NCBI GenBank assembly: GCA_023417815.1
Contig: JAEZEI010000006.1
Location: 22,253-86,252 of the forward strand
Source: Bacteroidota bacterium
GTDB taxonomy: Bacteria > Bacteroidota > Bacteroidia > Chitinophagales > Chitinophagaceae
Length of the DNA stretch: 64,000 nt
Direction of reading: 5' to 3'
This document shows positions 8,249 to 15,604 of the stretch, piece after piece. Position 1 is the stretch's first letter. The number at the start of each line of letters is the position of its first letter. The notes under the pieces are model-generated. The model worked only from the letters and a program-made list of their open reading frames with translations, searched no databases and was not told where the DNA came from. A program made the position numbers and the translations under genes.

Positions 8249-8617
8249 TTATAGAACTTCCGGAGCAAGAGAAATGATCTTCATATAACCCTTATCCCTC
8301 AGTTCACGGGCTACTGGTCCAAAGATCCTGGTGCCTCTTGGTTCATCGGCATTGTTGAGCAGTACCACGGCATTGTCGTCAAAACGGATGTAAGAACCAT
8401 CCTTACGGCGAAGCTTATTCACCGTGCGAACGATAACCGCCTTACTTACTGTTCCTTTTTTGATACCACCTGCAGGCATTGCATCTTTTACGGTCACCAC
8501 GATCTTATCTCCGATCTTGGCATAATCCTGACCGCTGTTGCCTAGTACACGGATACAAAGCACTTCCTTCGCACCGCTGTTATCTGCTACATTTAGTCTG
8601 CTCTCTTGCTGAATCAT
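8249..8617 (-). CDS. rplN: Large subunit ribosomal protein uL14
   Basis: 122 aa, beginning MIQQESRLNVADNSGAKEV and containing the L14 signature around GTRIFGPVARELR. It forms an intersubunit contact. The 81-bp spacer before it contains a perfect 8+1+8 palindrome. Confidence 0.97.
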   Translation of the reverse strand: MIQQESRLNVADNSGAKEVLCIRVLGNSGQDYAKIGDKIVVTVKDAMPAGGIKKGTVSKAVIVRTVNKLRRKDGSYIRFDDNAVVLLNNADEPRGTRIFGPVARELRDKGYMKIISLAPEVL

Positions 8618-8639
8618 TTTATTAGCTTTTTAGCTGTTG

Positions 8640-8656
8640 CTGTAACCAGGTTACAG
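8640..8656. repeat. 17-bp palindrome CTGTAACC-A-GGTTACAG in the rpsQ-rplN spacer
   Basis: Arms 8640-8647 and 8649-8656 are perfect inverted copies around one central base. They lie mid-operon in the 81-bp gap between rpsQ and rplN. A one-base centre favours a protein-binding dyad over an RNA hairpin. No T-run follows on the operon strand. Confidence 0.6.
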
Positions 8657-8698
8657 TTTTGTTGTCATTTATCTGATACGCCGGGCTATGCCCAACGA

Positions 8699-8980
8699 TT
8701 ATTTAACCTTCTCAACCACTTCAACCAGTCTCCAGCGCTTTGATTTGCTGAGGGGGCGGGTTTCCATGATCTTAACCGTATCACCTATGCTGCACTCGTT
8801 ATTCTCGTCGTGCGCATGGAACTTAGTGGTCTTTTTTACGAACTTACCGTACAGGGGATGCTTCACTTTCCTTTCCACGTTCACAGTAATGGTCTTATCC
8901 ATTTTATTGCTGGATACCACACCGATCCTGATCTTTCTTAGGTTCCTGTCTGCGGCTGTTTGTGTTGTTGCTTCCATCAT
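8699..8980 (-). CDS. rpsQ: Small subunit ribosomal protein uS17
   Basis: 93 aa with an OB fold. Signature GVVSSNKMDKTITVNVERKV is followed by CSIGDTVKIMETRPLSKSKRW. The N-terminus is about ten residues longer than in enteric bacteria. Two consecutive Met codons leave the exact start ambiguous by one residue. It lies 16 bp after rpmC. Confidence 0.96.
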   Translation of the reverse strand: MMEATTQTAADRNLRKIRIGVVSSNKMDKTITVNVERKVKHPLYGKFVKKTTKFHAHDENNECSIGDTVKIMETRPLSKSKRWRLVEVVEKVK

Positions 8981-8996
8981 TTATTTATTTATTGGA

Positions 8997-9206
8997 TTAC
9001 GCTCCAATTTGAATTTTTCTGAGTTGGGTTTTAAGGCGTGCAATGTCCCTTCTCAATGCACGGATGCTTTGAGGATTTTCCAGGGGAGCTATCGCATGAG
9101 CAAACATCAGCTTCTTCATACGCTGCTCGTCTTCCTGTATCCTTGCCTTCAGGTCCTCTTCGCTTAAACCTTCCAGGCTTCTTAATAGATCTGCTTTCTT
9201 AGACAT
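8997..9206 (-). CDS. rpmC: Large subunit ribosomal protein uL29
   Basis: 69 aa, two-helix protein at the exit tunnel rim where SRP and trigger factor dock. The C-terminal RALRRDIARLKTQLRK carries the L29 signature. It is placed between rplP and rpsQ, as is universal. Confidence 0.95.
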   Translation of the reverse strand: MSKKADLLRSLEGLSEEDLKARIQEDEQRMKKLMFAHAIAPLENPQSIRALRRDIARLKTQLRKIQIGA

Positions 9207-9248
9207 TTCTTTTATTTTATTTTTTCAAAACTAACCGTGCACCCTGGC

Positions 9249-9668
9249 TTATGCCTGGTAATCGTGACGCACGATGAACTTGGTAAGGATCGGAAGCTTT
9301 TGCGCAGCAAGGGCAAATGCTTCTTTAGCCACCTGTTCAGGAACACCATCCGCTTCAAAAATGATACGGCCTGGCTGTACGATCGCTGCCCATCCTTCAG
9401 GGTTACCTTTACCTTTACCCATCCTTACCTCTGCAGGTTTGGCGGTGATCGGCTTATCCGGGAATACCCTGATCCACACATTACCTTCACGTTTCATGTG
9501 CCTGGTCATTGCCTGGCGGGCACTTTCGATCTGGCGGTTAGTTAACCAAACACTGTCCAGCGCTTTCAGTCCAAAGGTTCCAAAAGCAAGGGTTGCCCCT
9601 CTTTTGGTATCTCCCTTCATCCTGCCTTTCTGGGTCTTCCTGTGTTTGCTTCTTTTTGGTGATAACAT
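9249..9668 (-). CDS. rplP: Large subunit ribosomal protein uL16
   Basis: 139 aa starting MLSPKRSKHRKTQKGRMKG. Both L16 signatures are visible: the VWIRVFPDKPITAKPAEVRMGKG region and the loop GKGNPEGWAA. It contacts the tRNA elbow at the A and P sites and is essential for late 50S assembly. Confidence 0.97.
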   Translation of the reverse strand: MLSPKRSKHRKTQKGRMKGDTKRGATLAFGTFGLKALDSVWLTNRQIESARQAMTRHMKREGNVWIRVFPDKPITAKPAEVRMGKGKGNPEGWAAIVQPGRIIFEADGVPEQVAKEAFALAAQKLPILTKFIVRHDYQA

Positions 9669-9718
9669 CTTTATTTAGTTTGTCGGATTCTTAAACTTTT
9701 TCAACGCACTGCGTTCAC

Positions 9719-10492
9719 TTATCTTCTTCCCCCGCCACGCTGGCCACCACCCCTGCGGTCACCGCCACCCGGCCTCCTGTCGCCACCACGGTCAAAACCG
9801 CCCTGTGGTCTTTCATTATCGTTCTTTCCCCCTGCGATCACATTCGGGTTAAGATCACGCTTACCAAGTACTTCACCTTTACAGATCCATACTTTGATAC
9901 CGATCTTACCGTAAACTGTCAGCGCAAATACATTTGCGTAATCTATATCCATCCTCAGGGTATGAAGAGGAGTACGGCCTTGCTTGATCTCTTCGCTGCG
10001 GGCGATCTCCGCTCCACCTAAACGGCCGCCAACCTTTACCTTGATACCTTCCGCACCCATACGAAGCGCAGAAGCTATACTCATTTTGATGGCACGCTTA
10101 TAGTTGATCCTGTTCTCCAGCTGGCGGGCAATTGTGTCTGCAACAATGTTTGCATCCAGTTCAGGCCTGCGGATCTCAAGAATGTTGATCTGAACATCTT
10201 CCTTACCACACAGTTTCTTCAGTTCTTCTTTAATACGGTCAACCTCACCACCACCTTTACCGATAATGATACCCGGCTTTGAAGTGTGGATGGTTATAAT
10301 CAATTTATTCAGGGTACGCTCAATTACGATCTTGGCAATACCACCTTTATTAATACGCGCATTGAGGTAGTTCCTGATCTTGTTGTCTTCAATCAGTTTA
10401 CCGGCATAGTCCTTCTTGTTAGCATACCAGTTGCTGTCCCAGCCACGGATGATGCCTAACCTTGCGCCTATCGGATTTGTTTTCTGACCCAT
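9719..10492 (-). CDS. rpsC: Small subunit ribosomal protein uS3 with Gly/Arg-rich tail
   Basis: 257 aa. The N-terminal KH domain (SKPGIIIGKGGGEVDRI, about residues 72-88) and C-terminal S3 domain (GRLGGAEIARSE) are complete. From about residue 222 the protein continues as a low-complexity tail rich in RGG, GGG and DRR units, roughly 35 residues beyond the folded core. S3 lines the mRNA entry tunnel and has helicase activity with S4 and S5. The tail could add RNA binding, which is an inference from composition only. Confidence 0.97.
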   Translation of the reverse strand: MGQKTNPIGARLGIIRGWDSNWYANKKDYAGKLIEDNKIRNYLNARINKGGIAKIVIERTLNKLIITIHTSKPGIIIGKGGGEVDRIKEELKKLCGKEDVQINILEIRRPELDANIVADTIARQLENRINYKRAIKMSIASALRMGAEGIKVKVGGRLGGAEIARSEEIKQGRTPLHTLRMDIDYANVFALTVYGKIGIKVWICKGEVLGKRDLNPNVIAGGKNDNERPQGGFDRGGDRRPGGGDRRGGGQRGGGRR

Positions 10493-10507
10493 ATTATTTG
10501 TTTGTTC

Positions 10508-10522
10508 TCCGCCTCAGGCGGA
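10508..10522. repeat. Short hairpin TCCGCC-TCA-GGCGGA before rpsC
   Basis: A perfect 6-bp stem in the 34-bp rplV-rpsC spacer. The flanks (TC before, TATTTTAA after on the plus strand) are shared with the hairpin in the rplB-rpsS spacer, suggesting a small repeated intergenic palindrome. Confidence 0.6.
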
Positions 10523-10526
10523 TATT

Positions 10527-10931
10527 TTAATTTGTTTCTTTATCTGGATTACCTTCTTTCTTTGCTTTAGAGGCCTTTGCCACAGCAGGTTTCTGGGCTG
10601 CCGCATCCACTACCACTGTTACGTGGTTGCTGCGCTTCCTTACCCTGTAACCACGACCCTGTGGAGCCGGGCGCATCCTTTTAATAACACGCGCACCATC
10701 AACCATAATGGTTTTGATCACCAGTGAATTTTCATCCGCACCTTCGTTCTTTGCCTTCCAGTTGCTGATCGCAGAAAGTACCAGCTTCCTTAAAGGAACT
10801 GCAGGATGCTTCGGGTTGTGCTCAAGAACAGCCAATGCCTTCTCGATCTCCATGCCCCTGATCAGGTCTGCAAGCAAACGCATCTTCCTTGGCGAGGTTG
10901 GATAGTTATTCAATTTTGCTACTGCTTCCAT
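10527..10931 (-). CDS. rplV: Large subunit ribosomal protein uL22
   Basis: 134 aa if started at the ATG at 10931 (MEAVAKLNNYPTSPRKMRLLADL), the form usual in Bacteroidota. A frame eight codons longer is open but was not preferred. The RMRPAPQGRGYRVRKRSNHVTVVV loop that reaches into the exit tunnel and confers macrolide contacts is present. A Lys/Ala-rich C-terminal extension of about 20 residues follows. Confidence 0.95.
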   Translation of the reverse strand: MEAVAKLNNYPTSPRKMRLLADLIRGMEIEKALAVLEHNPKHPAVPLRKLVLSAISNWKAKNEGADENSLVIKTIMVDGARVIKRMRPAPQGRGYRVRKRSNHVTVVVDAAAQKPAVAKASKAKKEGNPDKETN

Positions 10932-10982
10932 TTTCTTATTTTTTTCTCTGAACATTCCCTGCGGAACTATTCAAATCGATCT

Positions 10983-11252
10983 TTACATTTTTTTACTTGA
11001 GTGACCCCTGAAGTTCCTGGTTGGTGCAAATTCACCCAGCTTGTGGCCTACCATGAATTCAGTTACATAAACCGGGATGAACTTGTTGCCATTGTGCACT
11101 GCGAAAGTGTGGCCTACGAAATCCGGAGATATAGTACTTCTCCTGCTCCAGGTTTTAATAACACCCTTTTTGATCTTTCCGTCATTCATCCCCATGATCT
11201 TGTCTTCAAGACTTTGCTGGATGTAAGGACCTTTTTTTAACGAACGAGCCAT
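10983..11252 (-). CDS. rpsS: Small subunit ribosomal protein uS19
   Basis: 89 aa, starting MARSLKKGPYIQQSLEDK. The signature FVGHTFAVHNGNKFIPVYVTEFMVGHKLGEFAPTR region is complete. It sits in the 30S head with S13. It is 54 bp from rplB. Confidence 0.97.
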   Translation of the reverse strand: MARSLKKGPYIQQSLEDKIMGMNDGKIKKGVIKTWSRRSTISPDFVGHTFAVHNGNKFIPVYVTEFMVGHKLGEFAPTRNFRGHSSKKM

Positions 11253-11273
11253 ATTTGTTTTTTCTGTTTATTC

Positions 11274-11286
11274 TCCGCTGCGCGGA
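11274..11286. repeat. Short hairpin TCCGC-TGC-GCGGA in the rplB-rpsS spacer
   Basis: A perfect 5-bp stem with the same neighbouring bases (TC before, TATTTTAA after on the plus strand) as the 10508-10522 element. Confidence 0.55.
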
Positions 11287-11306
11287 TATTTTAACAATGA
11301 TTGATC

Positions 11307-12149
11307 TTATTTATTAGGAAGTTTCTTACCGTTCCTGCGGCTCAGGATCATCTTATCAGATCCTTTACCCCTTGTACGGGTGATCTCACCTTTTGCGTAC
11401 TTACCGGTCCTGCTGCGCGGATGTCCACCAGACGCCCTTCCTTCACCACCACCCATCGGGTGATCAACAGGGTTCATCGCTACCGCACGGGTGCGGGGCC
11501 TGATACCTTTCCACCTGTTACGTCCTGCTTTACCCATGCTTTCAAGACTGTGGTCTCCATTGCTGGTTACACCTACAGTAGCATAACAGTTTATCAGCAC
11601 CTTCCTTAATTCGCCGCTAGGCATTTTAAGTACGGCAAATTTTTCTTCCTTGTTGCTTAGCTGCGCAGAAGTACCGGCACTTCTTACGAGGATACCACCC
11701 TGGCCTGGCTGCATTTCAATATTATGCACGTTTGTACCAAGAGGCATGTTCTTCAGCATAAGCGCATTTCCAAGTTCCGGAGCTGCATCATCGCCGCTGA
11801 TAACGGTTTGTCCAACCTGCAGACCCTGCGGAGCCAGGATGTAACGCTTCTCACCATCTGCATAAGCAAGCAGGGCGATGAACGCTGTACGGTTCGGATC
11901 ATATTCGATGGTTTTAACCACCGCAGGAATGTTCTTCTTATTCCTTTTGAAGTCGATGATACGGTACATGTTCTTGTTACCGCCACCCATATAACGCATA
12001 CTCCTCCTGCCCTGGGCATTACGACCTGCAGTGCTGGTCTTCTTTTCCAGAAGGCTCTTCTCAGGAATGTTGGTGGTGATCTCTGCGTAAGCATTACCAA
12101 TCCTCCATCTTGTTCCTGCGGTAACCGGTTTGTATTTTCTAAGTGCCAT
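11307..12149 (-). CDS. rplB: Large subunit ribosomal protein uL2
   Basis: 280 aa. The conserved NPVDHPMGGGEGR loop, including the His implicated in peptidyl transferase centre function, is present near the C-terminus, as are GRNAQGRRSMRYMGGG and the terminal Arg/Lys-rich region. It has the usual neighbours, rplW and rpsS. Confidence 0.98.
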   Translation of the reverse strand: MALRKYKPVTAGTRWRIGNAYAEITTNIPEKSLLEKKTSTAGRNAQGRRSMRYMGGGNKNMYRIIDFKRNKKNIPAVVKTIEYDPNRTAFIALLAYADGEKRYILAPQGLQVGQTVISGDDAAPELGNALMLKNMPLGTNVHNIEMQPGQGGILVRSAGTSAQLSNKEEKFAVLKMPSGELRKVLINCYATVGVTSNGDHSLESMGKAGRNRWKGIRPRTRAVAMNPVDHPMGGGEGRASGGHPRSRTGKYAKGEITRTRGKGSDKMILSRRNGKKLPNK

Positions 12150-12205
12150 TTCTACTTTTTTATTTTGTCAAAACTTTGCGGTGCTGACCACCATACATTT
12201 TAATA

Positions 12206-12502
12206 TTATGCGCTGTACAGGTCAATTGTTTCACCTTCAGCAACGGTAACAACCGCTTTTTTCTTTGCAGGCTTGCGGCCTACTATAAATCCTGCTTTGG
12301 TATATTTCGCTTTCAGCTTTGAAGGAACCACGGAAGTGTTCACCTCGTCTACCTGCACACCATAGAATTGCTCAACAGCCTTCTTGATCTCCAGCTTGTT
12401 TGCCTTCCTGTCTACAATGAACGTATAACGGTTCATCTTTTCAGACTGCTTGTTCGCTTTTTCAGAGAGAACAGGTTTTATTAAAACATCAGACAGTTTC
12501 AT
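12206..12502 (-). CDS. rplW: Large subunit ribosomal protein uL23
   Basis: 98 aa. Begins MKLSDVLIKPVLSEKA and contains NRYTFIVDRKANKLEIKKAVEQFY, typical of L23. It forms the docking site for trigger factor and SRP at the tunnel exit. The distance to rplD is 31 bp. Confidence 0.97.
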   Translation of the reverse strand: MKLSDVLIKPVLSEKANKQSEKMNRYTFIVDRKANKLEIKKAVEQFYGVQVDEVNTSVVPSKLKAKYTKAGFIVGRKPAKKKAVVTVAEGETIDLYSA

Positions 12503-12533
12503 GTCGTTCTATTTGTAATTTTTTAAAATTGGC

Positions 12534-13172
12534 TTAAGCCTCTACAGCTTCTTCGGTTACGTTGAAAAGCTTTGCAGCGCTTTCAGTTAATACAAGAACA
12601 TTCGCGTTCAGAATGTCGTAGGTATTCATATCGCTCAACAGGGTACCGCTTACACCTGCAACATTGCGAAGGCTCAGGTACATGTTGTCATTATATTCAG
12701 GAATAACGAACAGGGCTTTTTTACGGCCGATGTTCAGTCCTTTGATAATGCTGCTGAATGTTTTTGTTTTAGGCGCTTCCAGGCTAACATCTTCCAGGAC
12801 CACAATGGCATTCTCCTTTGCTTTATAAGCAAGGGCGCTCATTTTGGCCAGGTCCTTAACCTTGCGGTTAAGTTTTATTTCATACCTGTGTGGCTTTGGC
12901 CCGAAGATGGTACCACCACCTTTGAACAGCGGGTTACGCAGGTTACCCTTACGTGAACCACCTGTACCTTTTTGCTTGTGAAGTTTGCGCGATGCACCTT
13001 TCACTTCGGCACGGGTCTTAACCTTGTGGGTTCCCTGGCGCTGTGCAGCCTGGTATTGCTTTACAGCAAGGTAGATCACATGGTCATTGGGTTCAATGCC
13101 AAATATATCTTCCGGCAGATCTATCGTTCTTCCGGTTTTCTCGCCTTTGATATTTATAATGTCTAGTTGCAT
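12534..13172 (-). CDS. rplD: Large subunit ribosomal protein uL4
   Basis: 212 aa. The extended tunnel loop is visible as KTRAEVKGASRKLHKQKGTGGSR followed by GGGTIFGPKPH. In enterobacteria L4 autoregulates the S10 operon; no corresponding leader structure was recognised here. It is separated from rplC by one base. Confidence 0.97.
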   Translation of the reverse strand: MQLDIINIKGEKTGRTIDLPEDIFGIEPNDHVIYLAVKQYQAAQRQGTHKVKTRAEVKGASRKLHKQKGTGGSRKGNLRNPLFKGGGTIFGPKPHRYEIKLNRKVKDLAKMSALAYKAKENAIVVLEDVSLEAPKTKTFSSIIKGLNIGRKKALFVIPEYNDNMYLSLRNVAGVSGTLLSDMNTYDILNANVLVLTESAAKLFNVTEEAVEA

Positions 13173-13173
13173 A

Positions 13174-13791
13174 TTACTTCTGGATTAAAACGATTGAACC
13201 ATTATGACCGGGTACGGACCCGCTTACCAATACATAATTCTTTTCAGGGAACACTCTTACTACCTTCAGTCCTTTCATCTTCACCCTGTCGCCACCCATG
13301 CGGCCTGCCATACGCATTCCTTTGAATACACGACTGGCATCGGATGAGTTACCGATAGAACCCGGCGCACGCTGACGATCATGCTGACCGTGAGATTGCT
13401 CACCAACACCGGAGAATCCATGGCGTTTTACCACACCCTGGAAACCCTTACCTTTTGAGGTTCCAACCACTTCAACACTGTCGCCTTCGGCGAAAATGTC
13501 AACCGTGATCGCTTCACCTACATTTAGGTCTGATTCGCTATCGCGTATTTCCCTGATTACTTTTTTTGGAGCTGTATTAGCTTTTGCAAAGTGGCTGATG
13601 GCAGCCTTGCTGGAGTGCTTTTCCTTTTTGTCGCCGAATGCGATCTGGAGGGCATTATATCCGTCTGTTTCAACGGTCTTCTTCTGGGTTACAACACATG
13701 GCCCTGCCTCTATGATGGTAACTGCGGTTTGCTTACCGGTTTTATCAAAGATGCTGGTCATGCCAACCTTCTTACCAATAATACTTTTCAT
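13174..13791 (-). CDS. rplC: Large subunit ribosomal protein uL3
   Basis: 205 aa. Starts MKSIIGKKVGMTSIFDKTGK. The VTSKGKGFQG-type segment here reads GTSKGKGFQGVVKRHGFSG, and the conserved GQHDRQRAPGSIG containing the Gln that is methylated in many bacteria is present. A 123-bp spacer, the longest in the operon, separates it from rpsJ and includes a GTCCTG...CAGGAC inverted repeat (13814-13833). Confidence 0.97.
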   Translation of the reverse strand: MKSIIGKKVGMTSIFDKTGKQTAVTIIEAGPCVVTQKKTVETDGYNALQIAFGDKKEKHSSKAAISHFAKANTAPKKVIREIRDSESDLNVGEAITVDIFAEGDSVEVVGTSKGKGFQGVVKRHGFSGVGEQSHGQHDRQRAPGSIGNSSDASRVFKGMRMAGRMGGDRVKMKGLKVVRVFPEKNYVLVSGSVPGHNGSIVLIQK

Positions 13792-13914
13792 CGTATCTGT
13801 TTTATACCCAGCGGTCCTGCATATTGCCAGGACTTAGGCGTTCAATTTTTTTTCTTTTTAAGAACTTAACCTGTGCCTTTCCCCTATCCGGCGAACCGGG
13901 ATGAGGAAGGTTCA

Positions 13915-14220
13915 TCAAGCCTTTATCTCAACATCAACACCACTTGGAAGATCCAGTTTGCTCAGCGCATCAACGGTGCGGCTGCTGCTGGTGTAAATGT
14001 CTAACAAACGTTTATGTGTGCACAATTGGAACTGCTCACGTGCCTTTTTGTTTACGTGAGGAGAACGAAGTACAGTGAATATCTTTTTGTGCGTAGGCAA
14101 AGGAATTGGACCTGTTACCACTGCACCTGTACTACGTACAGTCTTTACGATCTTTTCAGCAGATTTATCCACCAGGTTGTGGTCGTAGGACTGTAACTTG
14201 ATTCTGATTCGTTGCGACAT
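13915..14220 (-). CDS. rpsJ: Small subunit ribosomal protein uS10 (first gene of the operon)
   Basis: 101 aa, starting MSQRIRIKLQSYDHNLVDKS. The signature TGPIPLPTHKKIFTVLRSPHVNKKAREQF spans the middle. In Escherichia coli S10 also works with NusB in antitermination. Unlike many Bacteroidota, no fusA or rpsG lies upstream; instead a consensus promoter is found 41-71 bp before the ATG. Confidence 0.97.
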   Translation of the reverse strand: MSQRIRIKLQSYDHNLVDKSAEKIVKTVRSTGAVVTGPIPLPTHKKIFTVLRSPHVNKKAREQFQLCTHKRLLDIYTSSSRTVDALSKLDLPSGVDVEIKA

Positions 14221-14260
14221 ATATAAAGAACTTTAAAAAATCCGTTTTTTAAATGGAGTG

Positions 14261-14291
14261 CAAAGGTAAGGGTTGATTTCTATTCCGCAAA
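14261..14291 (-). promoter_or_regulatory. Consensus promoter for the rpsJ ribosomal protein operon
   Basis: On the minus strand TTTG (14288-14291), exactly 19 bp, then TACCTTTG (14261-14268). This is a full match to the Bacteroidota housekeeping promoter (-33 TTTG, -7 TAnnTTTG). Transcription would start about 35 bp before the rpsJ ATG. Confidence 0.85.
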
Positions 14292-14380
14292 AGAAATATG
14301 CAAATATTTATGAGTTTGGCACGAAACCTCTTTCCCCGATTATTTAGTTCTCCCTGGACCGGCAAAAGGCGAGCGAATAC

Positions 14381-14429
14381 TGTGACATGATCTGTGTGAC
14401 ATTTTAAATGTCACAGAAAAAATGTCACA
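14381..14429. promoter_or_regulatory. Nested dyad of four identical TGTGACAT half-sites
   Basis: TGTGACAT occurs at 14381-14388 and 14395-14402, and its exact reverse complement ATGTCACA at 14408-14415 and 14422-14429. The four copies are arranged symmetrically about base 14405. The inner pair extends to a 10+1+10 perfect palindrome (14395-14415). The outer spacers are not complementary, so the sites are nested and do not form one long hairpin. It looks like a cooperative operator, but its regulator is unknown. Confidence 0.6.
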
Positions 14430-14680
14430 AAGTAGGTGTCTAGGTTTAGCACCCGGAAGGGTACATTACCCGGGTTAAACGTTTATTTACCGGCTAATGG
14501 ATTTTTGATCCTTAACTTTCTTTTGGGGCGGGAACGCCAGTTCCCCGATTCAATGTCCGCTAAGTTATATATAGGAATGCACCCTAAACGGTACTTTATC
14601 CGGGTTAAATACTTATTTCCCGGGTAACTGGTTATTGTTCCCTAACTTTCTTTTGGGGCGGGAACGCCAGTTCCCCGGCC
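14421..14680. repeat. Diverged 130-bp tandem duplication
   Basis: Two copies with a 130-bp offset (about 14421-14550 and 14551-14680). The segments starting GCACCC at 14449 and 14579 align without gaps over some 70 bp with scattered mismatches, then become identical for 35 bp (14513-14547 and 14643-14677). The identical block contains a small hairpin, GGGAAC-GCCA-GTTCCC. No protein is encoded. Confidence 0.8.
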
Positions 14681-14755
14681 GGGTGGCGCGTAAATTAATC
14701 CTGCCATGGGCATTAGGAATGGTTTTTGACATCCGCAAGGTGCACAAACCTCTTT

Positions 14756-15604
14756 ATGAAATACACTATCTTATTGCTTTTCGCTTTCATGCCTGGCCTG
14801 CTGAAGGCTCAAAGGCTTTCTGCAGACCTTTATGCCGGTGTGGCCAATTACCAGGGCGACCTCCAGGGAAGCAGGTTCACATTTTCCCAGGCGGGGGCTG
14901 CCATAGGTCTTGGCGCCAGTTACAGGATCTCCAACCGGTTTACGGGCCGGGCCGCCTTTACCTTCGCGCGCATCGCAGGGAATGATAAACAGAATAAAGA
15001 AGGTAAGGGTGTTGATCTGCGAAACCTGAATTTCAAGTCAAACATTTGGGAACTGCAACTGGCGGCTGAATTTGATATCATGGATCTTGAATACCACAGT
15101 TTCGCCCCCTATATTTTTGCCGGGGGTGCAGTTTTCCGCCATAATCCTTTCACTTTCGACAGCGACAATAATAAAGTATTCCTGAAACCACTTTCCACTG
15201 AAGGCCAGGGACTTGCCGAATATCCCGATCGAAAACCCTATAGCCTAACCCAGTTTGCAATCCCTTTTGGTGGCGGGGTGAAATTGAGAATGAGTGACAG
15301 GGTGCAGTTAGCGGTTGAAGTGGGCTTAAGGAAATTGTTCACGGATTACCTTGATGATGTAAGCACTAATTATGTAGATTCTTCTATTCTTGCCGCCGCA
15401 AGAGGTCCGCTGGCCGCCGAACTTGCATATCGTGGCGATGAATTACCACAGGGTGGAACCTATCCTGATGCCGGGGCGCAGAGAGGAAGTCCAAAACATA
15501 AGGACTGGTACTATACTACCGGGTTGAAAGTAAGCTACCGGCTTGGAAATGGAAATGGCACCGGCAGAAATGGAGCGGTTGGATGCCCAACCAATATTTT
15601 TTAA
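14756..15604 (+). CDS. Outer-membrane beta-barrel protein, DUF6089-like
   Basis: 282 aa from the ATG at 14756 (MKYTILLLFAFMPGLLKAQ, a clear signal peptide cleaved near residue 19); a frame starting ten codons earlier would spoil that signal. The mature part begins LSADLYAGVANYQGDLQG and alternates aromatic/hydrophobic strands, ending in the barrel-like WYYTTGLKVSYRLG. The family resemblance is to DUF6089 barrels, which are common in Chitinophagia with no established function. Its TAA and the opposing gene's stop share the palindrome TTAA (15601-15604). The complex repeats upstream could regulate it. Confidence 0.75.
   Translation: MKYTILLLFAFMPGLLKAQRLSADLYAGVANYQGDLQGSRFTFSQAGAAIGLGASYRISNRFTGRAAFTFARIAGNDKQNKEGKGVDLRNLNFKSNIWELQLAAEFDIMDLEYHSFAPYIFAGGAVFRHNPFTFDSDNNKVFLKPLSTEGQGLAEYPDRKPYSLTQFAIPFGGGVKLRMSDRVQLAVEVGLRKLFTDYLDDVSTNYVDSSILAAARGPLAAELAYRGDELPQGGTYPDAGAQRGSPKHKDWYYTTGLKVSYRLGNGNGTGRNGAVGCPTNIF

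Larger units (their letters stand above)
14221..14755. other. Divergent 535-bp spacer between rpsJ and the beta-barrel gene
   Basis: No credible gene was found here. It holds the rpsJ promoter near 14261-14291, a nested TGTGACAT dyad at 14381-14429 and a diverged tandem duplication of about 130 bp at 14421-14680, each listed separately. Short reading frames in this stretch lack any recognisable protein feature. Confidence 0.7.

Noticed and set aside
14395..14415. CRP/FNR-type operator
   Set aside because: The half-sites TGTGA and TCACA are 11 bp apart instead of 6, so the classical CRP geometry is not met. Kept only as an unassigned dyad.
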